Below, piece by piece: positions 41,978 through 51,342 of a stretch of DNA of 64,000 nt. The notes under the pieces are model-generated. The model searched no databases and was not told the origin of the DNA. It was given only the letters and a program-made list of their open reading frames with translations. The position numbers and the translations under genes are program-made. The stretch lies in the NCBI GenBank assembly GCA_949296775.1, contig CASFQA010000001.1, forward strand, positions 372,001-436,000, in the 5' to 3' direction. The DNA comes from an uncultured bacterium. Its GTDB lineage: Bacteria > Bacillota_I > Bacilli_A > RFN20 > CAG-826. The stretch's first letter is position 1. The number at the start of each line of letters is the position of its first letter.

Positions 41978-42940
41978 ATGATCCACAAAATCGGTGTACT
42001 CACTTCCGGCGGCGATGCCCCGGGCATGAACTGCGCCATCCGCGCCGTCGTCCGCGCGGGTTTGGCTTATGGGCTAGAGGTCTACGGCGTCAACGACGGC
42101 TATCGCGGCCTCGTCGACGACGATATCTTCCAAATGGACCGTTCGTCGGTCTCGGATATCGTCAACCGGGGCGGGACGGTCCTGCAAACCGCCCGTCTAA
42201 GGGAATTCAAGGAAGAATCGGTCCGGCAAATCGCGGTCGATAACCTCCGCCGGCGGGGAATCGAGGCCCTCGTCGTCATCGGGGGCGACGGCTCCTACAT
42301 GGGGGCGAAGAAGCTGACCGAGATGGGCATCAACTGCGTCGGGCTCCCCGGCACCATCGACAACGATATCGCCTCGACCGACTTCACCATCGGCTTCGAT
42401 ACCTGCTTGAACACCATCGTCGACTGCGTCGACAAGATCCGCGACACCACCGAATCCCATCAACGGTGCGCCGTCATCGAGGTCATGGGCAACCACTGCG
42501 GCGACCTCGCCCTATTCTCCGGCATCGCCGAAGGGGCGGAGATGATCATCACCCCCGACCATCCGATCCCCGAGGAAGAGATCTTCGCCTCGCTCAAAAA
42601 GCTCCATGACGCGAAGAAGAAACGGGCCATCGTCATCGTCTCCGAGAAGATTTACCCCGATATCCATGCCTTCGCCGACCGGATCGGCAAAGCCACCGGC
42701 TTCGAATGCAAAGCCGAGGTCTTAGGCCGGGTCCAACGGGGCGGGGCCCCCTCGGCCTCCGACCGGGTCCTAGCCGCCAGGATGGGCGCCTATGCCGTCG
42801 ATTGCCTCCTCTCGGGGAAAGGCGGCATCTGCATCGGCATCGTCAACAACAAAATCGTCGACTACGACATCTACGAAGCCCTCTCGCTCCCCCGCGACAA
42901 GCACATTTCCATGCTCCGCCTAATCGATATCCTGAAATAA
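41978..42940 (+). CDS. pfkA: ATP-dependent 6-phosphofructokinase
   Basis: 320 residues from the ATG at 41978, preceded by AGAGGAG. It phosphorylates fructose 6-phosphate, the committed step of glycolysis. Typical features are LTSGGDAPGMNCAIRAVV, GGDGSYMGAKKL, LPGTIDNDI, the catalytic TIGFDT, AVIEVMGNHCGDLA and VLGRVQRGG with SASDRVL. Length equals that of the allosteric bacterial enzyme. First gene of a glycolytic operon with pyk and a ROK kinase. Confidence 0.97.
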   Translation: MIHKIGVLTSGGDAPGMNCAIRAVVRAGLAYGLEVYGVNDGYRGLVDDDIFQMDRSSVSDIVNRGGTVLQTARLREFKEESVRQIAVDNLRRRGIEALVVIGGDGSYMGAKKLTEMGINCVGLPGTIDNDIASTDFTIGFDTCLNTIVDCVDKIRDTTESHQRCAVIEVMGNHCGDLALFSGIAEGAEMIITPDHPIPEEEIFASLKKLHDAKKKRAIVIVSEKIYPDIHAFADRIGKATGFECKAEVLGRVQRGGAPSASDRVLAARMGAYAVDCLLSGKGGICIGIVNNKIVDYDIYEALSLPRDKHISMLRLIDILK

Positions 42941-42958
42941 GGAAAAGAGGATAAAGGT

Positions 42959-44413
42959 ATGCATCTGAACATCAGCAAGAAAACCAAGATCGTCTGCACC
43001 ATCGGCCCAGCCACCCAAACCCCGGAGATGGTCCGGAAGCTCTATTCGGCCGGGATGACCGTCATGCGGATCAATTTCTCCCACGGCACCCACGAGGAGC
43101 AGCTGAACAAGATCAAGATCGCCCGTTCCTTCGAAAAGGAGGGAATCTATATCCCCGTCGCCCTCGACACCAAGGGGCCGGAGATCAGGACCGGCTATAT
43201 GGAAGGGGGCAAAATCCCCGTCAAGACCGGACAGGTCATGCGGATCTCGATGGAGGATTGCCTCGGCAACGCCGAGCGTTTCTCCGTCTCCCACGCCGGC
43301 TTATATGAGGACGTCGCCATCGGCAACCACATCCTGATCGATGACGGCAACCTCGATTTCAAGGTCACCGGCAAAGACGAGGCCAAGCGGGAGCTGATCG
43401 TCGAGGCGCAGAACAACCACGTCCTAAAGGACCAGAAAGGGGTCAACGCCCCCTTCTCCCGCCTCTCGATGCCCTTTATCTCCGAAAAAGACGAGAAGGA
43501 CCTCCGTTTCGGCTGCGAGCAGCACGTCGACGCCATCTTCGCCTCCTTCGTCCGCCGGCCCGAGGACATCCAGGACATCCGTGCCTGCTTAGCCAAATAC
43601 GGCGACCCCACCATCCCCATCTTCGCCAAAATCGAGAACCCGGAAGGGGTTGAGAAGTTCGAGGCCATCATCGACGCCTGCGACGGCGCGATGGTCGCTA
43701 GGGGCGACTTAGGGGTCGAGGTCCCGCCGGAGGAGGTCCCGGTCATCCAGAAACGGATGATCGACATCTGCCGCCGGAAGGGCAAACCGGTCATCACCGC
43801 CACCCAGATGCTCGACTCGATGGTCACCCACCCCCGGCCGACCCGGGCCGAGGTAAGCGACGTCGCGACCGCGATCGCCGAGTCCAGCGACTGCGTCATG
43901 CTCTCCGCCGAATCGGCCTCCGGCGACTATCCGGTCGAGGCGGTGCAGATGCAGGCGAAGATCGCCAGCACCATGGAGCAATACCTCGATTACGAGCAGC
44001 TGGCCCGCGATTCCTACGAAACCTCCGAGCATTCCAATAACGACGCCATCAGTAACGCCGTCGCCAACACCGCCCTCCTCATCGGGGCCAAGCTCATCGT
44101 CAACTTCACCGAAACCGGCAAATCGACCATCCGGATCTCGAAAGCCCGGCCCTGCTGCCCCATCATCTCCATCACCAACCGGCGGAAAACCGCGATGGCC
44201 GGGGCCTTCATGTGGGGGGTCTACTCGGTGCTGCTTAAAACCTCGATGCCCGACTTCATCGAGGAAATGGAGGTCTTAGCCCTCAAAGTCGCCCGCGATT
44301 TGGGGTTCAAGGAAGGCGAGCCGATCATTCTCGTCGGCGGCACCCCGACCGGGGCGGGCAAAACCAATTTCATGCGGATACTCAACGTCAACGCCATTCA
44401 GGAGCTCGATTAA
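42959..44413 (+). CDS. pyk: Pyruvate kinase
   Basis: 484 residues. It makes pyruvate and ATP from phosphoenolpyruvate. TKIVCTIGPATQTPEM, MRINFSHG, ALDTKGPEIRTG, FAKIENPEGVEKF, the catalytic-loop region MVARGDLGVEV and ATQMLDSM are all present. It lacks the extra C-terminal PEP-utilising domain found in Bacillus pyruvate kinases, so it is the short form. It follows pfkA by 18 bases with AGAGGATAAAGG upstream, and its stop overlaps the ROK kinase start (TAATG). Confidence 0.97.
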   Translation: MHLNISKKTKIVCTIGPATQTPEMVRKLYSAGMTVMRINFSHGTHEEQLNKIKIARSFEKEGIYIPVALDTKGPEIRTGYMEGGKIPVKTGQVMRISMEDCLGNAERFSVSHAGLYEDVAIGNHILIDDGNLDFKVTGKDEAKRELIVEAQNNHVLKDQKGVNAPFSRLSMPFISEKDEKDLRFGCEQHVDAIFASFVRRPEDIQDIRACLAKYGDPTIPIFAKIENPEGVEKFEAIIDACDGAMVARGDLGVEVPPEEVPVIQKRMIDICRRKGKPVITATQMLDSMVTHPRPTRAEVSDVATAIAESSDCVMLSAESASGDYPVEAVQMQAKIASTMEQYLDYEQLARDSYETSEHSNNDAISNAVANTALLIGAKLIVNFTETGKSTIRISKARPCCPIISITNRRKTAMAGAFMWGVYSVLLKTSMPDFIEEMEVLALKVARDLGFKEGEPIILVGGTPTGAGKTNFMRILNVNAIQELD

Positions 44414-45261
44414 TGAAAAAAGTCATCGCTTTGGACATCGGGGGGACCAATACCCGGGTCGCCCTCATCAACGAGAAATACGAAACCGAGAAGATCCTCA
44501 TCAAGCCGACTGAGGTCGGAAACCTCGACATCTTCCTAGACTCGATCGTCAAGATCATCAAGGAGGCCATCCCCGACTACAAGGACCAGGCTCGCTGCAT
44601 CGCCGCCGGGGTCCCGGGGCGGGTTCGGCATGACGGTTATATATACGCCCTACCCAACGTCCACGTCGAGCACATCCCTCTAGCCGCCTACCTTAACGAA
44701 AAGCTCGGACTCCCCTGCTACGTCCGCAACGACGCCGAGGTGGCGGCCTTATCGGAAGCCAACCTCGGGGCGTATAAAGCCGCCAAGTCGCTTTATTTCG
44801 TCACCGTCTCAACCGGGGTCGGAGGGGCGCTGACGATCGGAGGGAAACTGGTTAACTCCTCCTACGAGGTCGGCCATACGATGTTCGAATACAAAGGCGA
44901 AATCCACGAGTTCGAGCATATGGCCTCCGGGACTGGCATCTGCCGCCTGTGCGATAAAAACGGCCTCTCGGTCAGCTCGGCCAAGGACTTCTTCGCCTTA
45001 GTCGAGAACAAACATCCCGAAGCCCTTCGGGTCTATCACGATTGGATCGATCTGATGGCTTCCTTCATCAAGATGGTCTATGACGCCTTCACCCCGGAGG
45101 TGTTCACCTTCACCGGCGGGGTCTTCAAATCCGATAAGGTGTTCTGGAAGGACTTAGAAGCCGCCTGCCCGGGCATCAACCTCAAAAAATGCTCCTTTTC
45201 CCAAGAGGCGGGATTAGTCGGCGCGGCCGTCTATGGCTTCCAGATGATGGAAGGGAAGTAA
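44413..45261 (+). CDS. ROK-family sugar kinase (probable glucokinase) lacking the zinc motif
   Basis: 282 residues. The ATP site DIGGTNTRVALI opens the protein, with the catalytic aspartate in CYVRNDAEVAAL and a second phosphate motif VSTGVGGALTIGG. After VGHTMFEYKG the usual ROK zinc motif CxCGxxGCxE is absent: the segment reads EIHEFEHMASGTGICRLC. Some ROK kinases lack it, but most glucokinases have it. Placement in the pfkA-pyk operon supports a glucokinase or similar hexose kinase. Substrate not proven. Confidence 0.85.
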   Translation: MKKVIALDIGGTNTRVALINEKYETEKILIKPTEVGNLDIFLDSIVKIIKEAIPDYKDQARCIAAGVPGRVRHDGYIYALPNVHVEHIPLAAYLNEKLGLPCYVRNDAEVAALSEANLGAYKAAKSLYFVTVSTGVGGALTIGGKLVNSSYEVGHTMFEYKGEIHEFEHMASGTGICRLCDKNGLSVSSAKDFFALVENKHPEALRVYHDWIDLMASFIKMVYDAFTPEVFTFTGGVFKSDKVFWKDLEAACPGINLKKCSFSQEAGLVGAAVYGFQMMEGK

Positions 45262-45413
45262 TGCCTTTTCTTAAATAAGGAACAATAAGCAGTCACGTTG
45301 GTTATCGGTAAAGACATCTTCTCCGAGGGCCGACTGGCTGCTTTTCCAATAGTTCTGAAGGCCTTTGTTGCGCCGTCTCTCGATCCATCGATTTCGACCG
45401 GCTTCCTTTGGGG

Positions 45414-46646
45414 ATGAAAGTCGATGACGCCAAAAGCTCATCGGCGTCATTTTGCTTATCAATTTTCGACGCCTGCAACCTTGGCTGCGCTTATTGTTTC
45501 AATAAAGATAAAAAGGGCAAGTCAATCGACCTTAAGCTGGCCATTGCCTTTCTTGAAGAATGCTTCCGTCTCTTTCCCAATAAGGATAAATACCACGTAG
45601 ACCTCTCTGGCAAAGGAGAACCATTGCTCTATTTGAGGCCAATCCTTGCCATTAAAGAATATTGCCTTAGGAAGCAGGACGAACTTCGAAAAGAGGTTCT
45701 AGTTCAATTTGTATGCAATGGCACATTGCTAACCCCTCAAGTAGCCCAAATATTACAGAGCAAAGGCGTATTATTCGGAGTGTCCATCGATGGGAATCGG
45801 GCTATTCATGACGCAAATCGCCTGACGAAAAACGGGGAGTCGACCTACGACCTTATTTTAAGAAACGTCAACGCAATCCAAAATCACCAATACGTCGGGG
45901 CAGCAGCCACCTTGACGAAAAAGGTTTTCCCATTGATCGATTCGCTAAAAGAATTGGGAAAGACTTTCAATACCGTCGGTTATAAACCTGCTCGCGATTG
46001 TGCCGAAGCGTTTGACTTAAAGGCGTCCGAAGCTTGGGCGAAGGAATATGAAAAGCTGACAATTTTCTTAATTCAGGAAGCCAAACGTGGCGACCTTAAA
46101 TACCTGCGGATCCTGCTCAATGGCGACGACTATTTTGGCAAGTTCATCAAGCGGTTACTTCTAAATCAGCGAGTCGTCTGCCGTTGCGATGGTGGGATTA
46201 GCCGATTGTCCCTTGATTCCTCCGGCCACATCTATCCTTGCCCCGCCGCCTTCCCCTTTGATGATTTGACGTTGGGAGATGCCGATAATATTAATAAAGC
46301 AAAACGGGAAGCGCTGTTTCAGGAGCAAATAAGGCAAGAGGGATGTCGTCTCTGCGAGGTCCGCCACGTTTGCGGCGGCGAATGCTTAATCGAGAAGCGG
46401 CTGTCAGGCGGAAACAACCAAGCGATGTGCCTTTGGAAGAAGCACCTAATATATTTGGCCGCCTATTTAGTCGTATCTTTAGTTGAGGATTGCCCTACCG
46501 TCTACAAAGAAATCAAATCATTTGCCAAAGAAGTTTCGATGCGCAACAAGTCTGATCCGGAGCTCGTCGTTTTCCTGAATTCCCATCCCGAATTGTCCTT
46601 CACAGAAGGCAAACGAATATTCGACAGACAAACGAAACGTTATTAA
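45414..46646 (+). CDS. Radical SAM/SPASM domain protein
   Basis: 410 residues from the ATG at 45414, which has only a weak ribosome site. The iron-sulfur motif CNLGCAYC (CxxxCxxC) lies at about residues 21-28. A TIM-barrel-like core follows, and a C-terminal cysteine cluster CRCDGG, YPCPAAF, CRLCEVRHVCGGECL marks a SPASM domain with auxiliary clusters. Such enzymes modify peptides or proteins (thioether maturases, anSME-like). No sulfatase or small precursor peptide is evident nearby. The next genes are a secreted cysteine peptidase and a lipoprotein, so one of these could be its target (inference). Codon use is AT-richer than in its left-hand neighbours. Confidence 0.88.
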   Translation: MKVDDAKSSSASFCLSIFDACNLGCAYCFNKDKKGKSIDLKLAIAFLEECFRLFPNKDKYHVDLSGKGEPLLYLRPILAIKEYCLRKQDELRKEVLVQFVCNGTLLTPQVAQILQSKGVLFGVSIDGNRAIHDANRLTKNGESTYDLILRNVNAIQNHQYVGAAATLTKKVFPLIDSLKELGKTFNTVGYKPARDCAEAFDLKASEAWAKEYEKLTIFLIQEAKRGDLKYLRILLNGDDYFGKFIKRLLLNQRVVCRCDGGISRLSLDSSGHIYPCPAAFPFDDLTLGDADNINKAKREALFQEQIRQEGCRLCEVRHVCGGECLIEKRLSGGNNQAMCLWKKHLIYLAAYLVVSLVEDCPTVYKEIKSFAKEVSMRNKSDPELVVFLNSHPELSFTEGKRIFDRQTKRY

Positions 46647-46707
46647 GAACTTACCTGATTACCGAATGAATTTATCCTATATATCAACCGAAATTCAATG
46701 CAAAAAC

Positions 46708-46736
46708 TTGCAAAATAGCTAAGCAATGGGTATGCT
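46708..46736 (+). promoter_or_regulatory. Promoter of the first peptidase-lipoprotein pair
   Basis: TTGCAA and TATGCT are separated by 17 bases, 26 bases before the ATG, with GAGG in between as ribosome site. This separates the pair from the radical SAM gene transcript. Confidence 0.5.
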
Positions 46737-46762
46737 TTACTCGCCGTAGATGAGGTCTCTCG

Positions 46763-48160
46763 ATGAAACGGCAATTTCTATTTGGCTTATCTGTGACGTT
46801 TTTGTGCGCTTTATTAGCCGGCCAAACCGTTAAATCCCATTTATGCGCCGAACCATCTTTCGACCATGCGCAGGCGGATTCAACGTACTCTCCCGAAGTA
46901 GAATTTGATATTGAAACCGCCAAATTAACCCTTGCTCGCCTAACCAGCAACCCCGTCGATGCTGATGGCGGGCGGATGATACGAGTGATCGCCGACAGAA
47001 GCGACGAATATTGTTACCTTCTCGACTTTATCGGCGATCAAGGGTTCGCTGTTTTCGACGACGACACCATCTACGCCAAAGCCGAGGAAGGCGACTTCCC
47101 GCTGCTTTACGACGAAAGCGTAGTCCTCGGGACCTCAAGCGGATTCTTGAAGGAAACCGAAGAGGGGAGCCAGAACTATTACAGGGTCGACATCAAAGAC
47201 GGAGCGGCGTTGACTGAGGAATTATACGAGATAGAGCCTTTTGATCGCAGTACCAATTGGACAGACAAAGACGGAGAGCTTAGCAGCAACGATATCACTA
47301 GTTACCTCTCTTCCGAGCATCCGGATTGGACATTGGGATGGGAAAGCCTTTTGTCCAACTTCACTTACTTCAATCAAAGAACCACTTCTTACTATATCGT
47401 AGAATATCACACGGAAAACCACACCTATAAAACAAGTTGGTTGGGTGAGGGAAACTGCGCCCCCAACGCCATCTTCACCTATCTATATAATCTTCCAACT
47501 GCAAAAGGCCAAACCGGAGTCGCGCCTAAAGGTCTCGATTCTTTGCTCAATGGCAGACAACGTAAGAACGTCTTCAATATATTCGCCGCCGGTCAGGACG
47601 CCCTATATGACGACTTCGCCAACAACACTTACAAGCAACCGTGGTATAGCAATGAAACCGTCTTTTTCAATCCTCCGGGCCAAAAACTGAGGTATTACGA
47701 CGAAACATGGAAGCTTGATAGCCTAAGCAAAGATATATTCGCAAACACCCCTCACCTCTATTGGCAAGTGAGAGATTACGCGATCGATCACGGATACACT
47801 CCTAAAGACGGATATCAGACTACGAAGTACGGTGAGGACACGATTGAATACGTTTCAGGTCTATACGACGTTACACTTGACATTCAAACGACCAAAAACA
47901 TCGAATCCGCCATTTCCAACATCATGAACGGGATACCCGTCGTTATGTCTGTATCCCAATCAAAAACGTATGGCAATCATGCGATGACAATCACGGGTTA
48001 TCGGAGGTACTTCAAAAACGACGACCGGAGCAAATCCTATTATCTGCTCCGCGTCGCCGACAATTGGGCCACAACCCCGCGATGGTTCGACCCTTACAAA
48101 GCCAAATCGATTACCTATTACGTGACAAATCAAAATAGTTTGGAGTGGCCCGAATGCTGA
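46763..48160 (+). CDS. Secreted papain-like cysteine peptidase (C10/C39-like)
   Basis: 465 residues. A signal peptide (about 1-25) is followed by a long prodomain-like region (about 40-200) containing YCYLLDFIGDQGFAVFDDD, reminiscent of streptopain-type propeptides. The catalytic part carries the Cys in GEGNCAPNAIFTYLYNLP, the His in YGNHAMTITGYRRY and an Asn/Trp in RVADNWATTPRWFDPY. The exact peptidase family cannot be fixed by eye; C10 and C39-like are the nearest. The stop overlaps the ATG of a lipoprotein gene. A broken paralogue with the same arrangement follows at 48895. Confidence 0.78.
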   Translation: MKRQFLFGLSVTFLCALLAGQTVKSHLCAEPSFDHAQADSTYSPEVEFDIETAKLTLARLTSNPVDADGGRMIRVIADRSDEYCYLLDFIGDQGFAVFDDDTIYAKAEEGDFPLLYDESVVLGTSSGFLKETEEGSQNYYRVDIKDGAALTEELYEIEPFDRSTNWTDKDGELSSNDITSYLSSEHPDWTLGWESLLSNFTYFNQRTTSYYIVEYHTENHTYKTSWLGEGNCAPNAIFTYLYNLPTAKGQTGVAPKGLDSLLNGRQRKNVFNIFAAGQDALYDDFANNTYKQPWYSNETVFFNPPGQKLRYYDETWKLDSLSKDIFANTPHLYWQVRDYAIDHGYTPKDGYQTTKYGEDTIEYVSGLYDVTLDIQTTKNIESAISNIMNGIPVVMSVSQSKTYGNHAMTITGYRRYFKNDDRSKSYYLLRVADNWATTPRWFDPYKAKSITYYVTNQNSLEWPEC

Positions 48161-48720
48161 AAAAATATCGTTTTGCTGCCGTGATAACAGGCTTTTTCCT
48201 GTTACTAATGAACGCCTGCGATGACGGTGGCCCTTGTCATCCCCCTGCCATTGTCATCATGCCAACAGAAATAACTTGGAACGGAACGGCATTTGGCAAA
48301 ACCGACCTGAATTTTAAAACCTTCTCAGAATTCTTTGCGGGAAAAGGCATTCCGGAAAAGGCCGACTACTATTTAATAAGAAGCGAGGATTTAATCGACT
48401 CTGGCAACCAGCCGTTACCGGAAGGGCGGTACTTGGTGTGGGAGTTGCCGCTCCAAACAGAACAAGCCATATCTCCGCCCCATACCAGAGTAGATCCTAA
48501 TAAATTATTCTACGTTTATACAAGCAAGGCGTTTTCCTGGTTCATTGTCTCGCCCTACCAATTGAATACCTCAATTGAGGAATATGATACGGATTTCGCT
48601 TGGGATTGGATACAAGACGACTCGATTCGAGGTTACTGCCCCAACGCAAGCCCAATCGAAAACGGCACCCCAATTGAAATTACGATGGAGATGGAACTCC
48701 TTAACGTTTATTCAGAGTGA
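48154..48720 (+). CDS. Lipoprotein paired with the cysteine peptidase
   Basis: 188 residues from the ATG inside the end of the peptidase gene; three codons further upstream are also open. A basic start MLKKYRF and hydrophobic core end in LMNAC, a lipobox-like site. The mature part is rich in Tyr, Ser, Pro and acidic residues without a known domain. Its coupled translation with the peptidase suggests an inhibitor, anchor or chaperone, comparable in position to the inhibitor gene that follows streptopain, although no sequence similarity is claimed. Confidence 0.68.
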   Translation: MLKKYRFAAVITGFFLLLMNACDDGGPCHPPAIVIMPTEITWNGTAFGKTDLNFKTFSEFFAGKGIPEKADYYLIRSEDLIDSGNQPLPEGRYLVWELPLQTEQAISPPHTRVDPNKLFYVYTSKAFSWFIVSPYQLNTSIEEYDTDFAWDWIQDDSIRGYCPNASPIENGTPIEITMEMELLNVYSE

Positions 48721-48859
48721 TGTCAGTTTTTGAACCCACCGAGATTATTGAGATTGTAAATCAAAACGCAAGTTGCATTACTTGAAACCAGTTTTCAAAA
48801 GGGATTTTAGCGCCTATTCGAACAACGTGTTTATAATCAAGACACTGGGCAAAACTCAA

Positions 48860-48889
48860 TTGACAGCCAAATCTGGCGGGCGTGATAAT
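48860..48889 (+). promoter_or_regulatory. Promoter before the broken peptidase copy
   Basis: A perfect TTGACA and a GATAAT are separated by 18 bases. The -10 ends five bases before the ATG at 48895, so the message would be leaderless. The 140 bases before it hold no gene. Confidence 0.6.
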
Positions 48890-48894
48890 AGAAT

Positions 48895-50012
48895 ATGGAA
48901 AACCATAAATCAAAACGGCCAGAAACAATAGTCGTCAGGGTAGTATCGGCAAGTTTTTTGGCTGCCATTATCGGGCTTGTGGCGCAGCAAAAGCCATTCG
49001 TCTCTTCGCGCTTCGATTTTGAAAAGATGGTGAAAGCCAGCGCCATTGCTAATTCGCACGACGAATTTTTGCTTTCAGCAGAAGATTCCATAAATAACGC
49101 CCTATCATCAATTGATAATTTCGCCGAGCGCGACGGTAAAATCAAGGATGATATGCTACCTATTTATATTATCTCGGAACACAGCGACTAGAACTTGAAC
49201 ATGGAACGATCGCTCATAGATTATCAACCATTTACCCAAAGCCAGTTTTCGTATTATGAAGCGTTTTATTATGCCGACGTTAACGGATATTCTTATATTC
49301 AAGGACCAGTTGGCGAAGGCAATTGCGGCTTAGTGGCGACGTACTCACTCCTTTATAATTTGCCGACCGTTAAAGATTATCTCGGATCCCCCCTGGAAAT
49401 AGCCGATGGTCTTCTAAATGGCCGAAAAATAGTAAATGTCATCAATCACTTTGCCAATCGGACCGACCCGTTATATTCCCGATACGGAAACGTTACTTAC
49501 TATCAGTCTCCTGACTCAAATAACAATATATTTTTCACTCAACTATTGAGAGAGGAAAGGTACTACAAAGTCTTTTGGGAATGCGATCCATATAACAACG
49601 ACTTGATGCAAACAACGCCGGAACTATATTGGGAAATCCGCGAATCGGCCTTGGATATTGGCTATACCGATTCAATTCTTTCTATTTAGAAGGGATTATC
49701 GAGGGCGCCGTCAACATTTACGACGTTGATTTGGATATATTAAATTCCGTAAGCGAAGAGACCGTCGCCGCCAACATCGTCAGAGGCCTTCCGAGTATAA
49801 TCGTGACTGAAAACTCTCTAACATATAAAGGACATGCAATGAATATCATCGGTTTTTCGCGTTATCTTGTGGAATCTACGAGCGAATACCGTTATATGTG
49901 GCTGGTTTCCGATGGCCACGAATGGACGCCCACTTGGTTTGACCCCTACAAAGCGACTAGGGTGATATATTTTGCCGTTGATCACGAAAGCTTGGAGTGG
50001 CCCTCATGTTAA
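48895..50012 (+). pseudogene. Broken second cysteine peptidase gene
   Basis: The first frame encodes a hydrophobic segment and a helix, then stops at TAG (49189-49191). The same frame resumes with QFSYYEAFYYADVNGY and the catalytic GEGNCGLVATYSLLYNLP, and ends at 49689. A frameshift near 49670 leads to a third piece with YKGHAMNIIGFSRY and TPTWFDPYKATRVIY, ending LEWPSC like the intact copy (LEWPEC). Most of the prodomain is missing. One nonsense codon and one frameshift therefore inactivate it, unless the pieces are translated separately. Confidence 0.75.
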
Positions 50013-50509
50013 AGAAAACATCCTTGTTCATCCTCTTACCGGCCTTGCTCGTTTCCTGCGGTCCCACAACTTCCTCTAGTAGCGATAAAGGCATCATCAT
50101 CGGACCGGATAGCCCCGGTTACAGCTTCCCTTATGGGGATGCATTGAAAATAGAGAATCGCATCTTCGCTCGGGATGGTTTGAAGCCGGTTGATCCGCCC
50201 TCTGACCTTCCAGTTGGCAAAGCGAGCAATTTCCTAATCGGCGACAAGGATTTCGCCGATTACATCGAAAAGACCGTACCATGGTCCGGCACCTACTATA
50301 TCTACGACCAAACAGTCAGAGACTTTGAGAATACGCTCAATAACGGCGACTTAATGATGTATTTCGTCGGCGAATTCGCCCTAGCCAACGAATTCTATCT
50401 CTACCAAACCGATTATTATGGCGGGAGCGGGCTTTACCGTTACCACGTGGCCGATGAGTTGCCTGAGCATATGAGGTTAACGACGGTCATCGACATCCAA
50501 GCAATTTGA
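50006..50509 (+). CDS. Lipoprotein paired with the broken peptidase copy
   Basis: 167 residues from the ATG that overlaps the last codons of the broken peptidase. The start MLKKTSLFILL and lipobox LLVSC are clear, followed by a serine-rich spacer. The mature part contains GDALKIENRIF and SGTYYIYDQTV. It shares position and N-terminal layout with the lipoprotein at 48154 but little obvious sequence elsewhere. It remains intact although its partner is disrupted, so it may have an independent role or may have lost function recently. Confidence 0.68.
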   Translation: MLKKTSLFILLPALLVSCGPTTSSSSDKGIIIGPDSPGYSFPYGDALKIENRIFARDGLKPVDPPSDLPVGKASNFLIGDKDFADYIEKTVPWSGTYYIYDQTVRDFENTLNNGDLMMYFVGEFALANEFYLYQTDYYGGSGLYRYHVADELPEHMRLTTVIDIQAI

Positions 50510-50556
50510 TTATCTGTCTTCTGTTCCGATAGACGAAGCGGCGCTAATCAGCTTGG

Positions 50557-51342
50557 TTACAGCGCCAGCAAATGCTCAATAGCATAGGCCACCCCATCCT
50601 CATCGCAAGACTTGGTAACGATTTTCGCCGTTCGTTTGACTGGTTCCACCGCGTTGCCCATCGCCACTCCATGGAAGGCTTTGATCATCCCGAGGTCATT
50701 AAGCTCATCGCCAAAGCAAAAGGCTTCTTGGGCTTTGGCATATTCCTTAACGAACCCCACCCCTTTGGCTTTATCGACGCCGGGATGGAGGATCTCAAAG
50801 AAGACCGGGCTGCTCCGGGTCACATCATAACGGAAATCATGGAAAGCGATGGTCTTGGATACATCGGGGTCAGCCCCGATCATGACCTTGGCCACCGGGG
50901 TCGTTAGGTCAACCCCGTTAGGCGAGGGAGGCAGGATAAGCGATGACGGAAGGCGGTTGATCTCCTCTTCTAATTGCACATACTTCCCCTTCTTGAAGGC
51001 GGCGATGCTCCCATCGGTCAAATAGGCATAGACGTCGAACTTAGGGTCGGCATATAGGGAATAGACATAATAAAGGTCGGCGTAGCTTAAGGTTTGGGAA
51101 TAAAGCACTGCCCCAGCAAGGGAATAGACGATGGCCCCATTGAAGGCGATGACGTATTTCTCGCCTTCATTAAAAGAGGCGAGGTAACGGGCTAAGGAAG
51201 CGAAAGGCCGGCCGGAAGCCAAAGCTATGGCGTCCCCGGCCGATAGTCGGGTGTTGATCGCCTCGATTTCCTTTGGCGGAATCGCGGCCTCGCCTCTGGG
51301 AATCAAGGTATCATCGACATCGAAGGCGAATAGTCTTTTCAT
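50557..51342 (-). CDS. Cof-type HAD-superfamily phosphatase
   Basis: 261 residues from the ATG at 51342, giving MKRLFAFDVDDTLIPRGEA (motif I DxD). Further HAD motifs are IALASGRP (motif II) and the late FGDELNDLGMIKAFHGVAMGNA (motif IV). The C2-type cap between them marks the Cof/YbiV group, which dephosphorylates sugar phosphates, cofactors or flavin mononucleotide. The frame is open 21 codons upstream, but those residues are hydrophobic and unlike the family. No Shine-Dalgarno sequence is present; TATCAT lies 10 bases before the ATG. Confidence 0.9.
   Translation of the reverse strand: MKRLFAFDVDDTLIPRGEAAIPPKEIEAINTRLSAGDAIALASGRPFASLARYLASFNEGEKYVIAFNGAIVYSLAGAVLYSQTLSYADLYYVYSLYADPKFDVYAYLTDGSIAAFKKGKYVQLEEEINRLPSSLILPPSPNGVDLTTPVAKVMIGADPDVSKTIAFHDFRYDVTRSSPVFFEILHPGVDKAKGVGFVKEYAKAQEAFCFGDELNDLGMIKAFHGVAMGNAVEPVKRTAKIVTKSCDEDGVAYAIEHLLAL

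Noticed and set aside
45271-45462. 63-residue minus-strand frame before the radical SAM gene, considered as a precursor peptide.
   Set aside because: It overlaps the radical SAM start on the opposite strand, lacks a ribosome site and has no leader/core pattern of a modified peptide.
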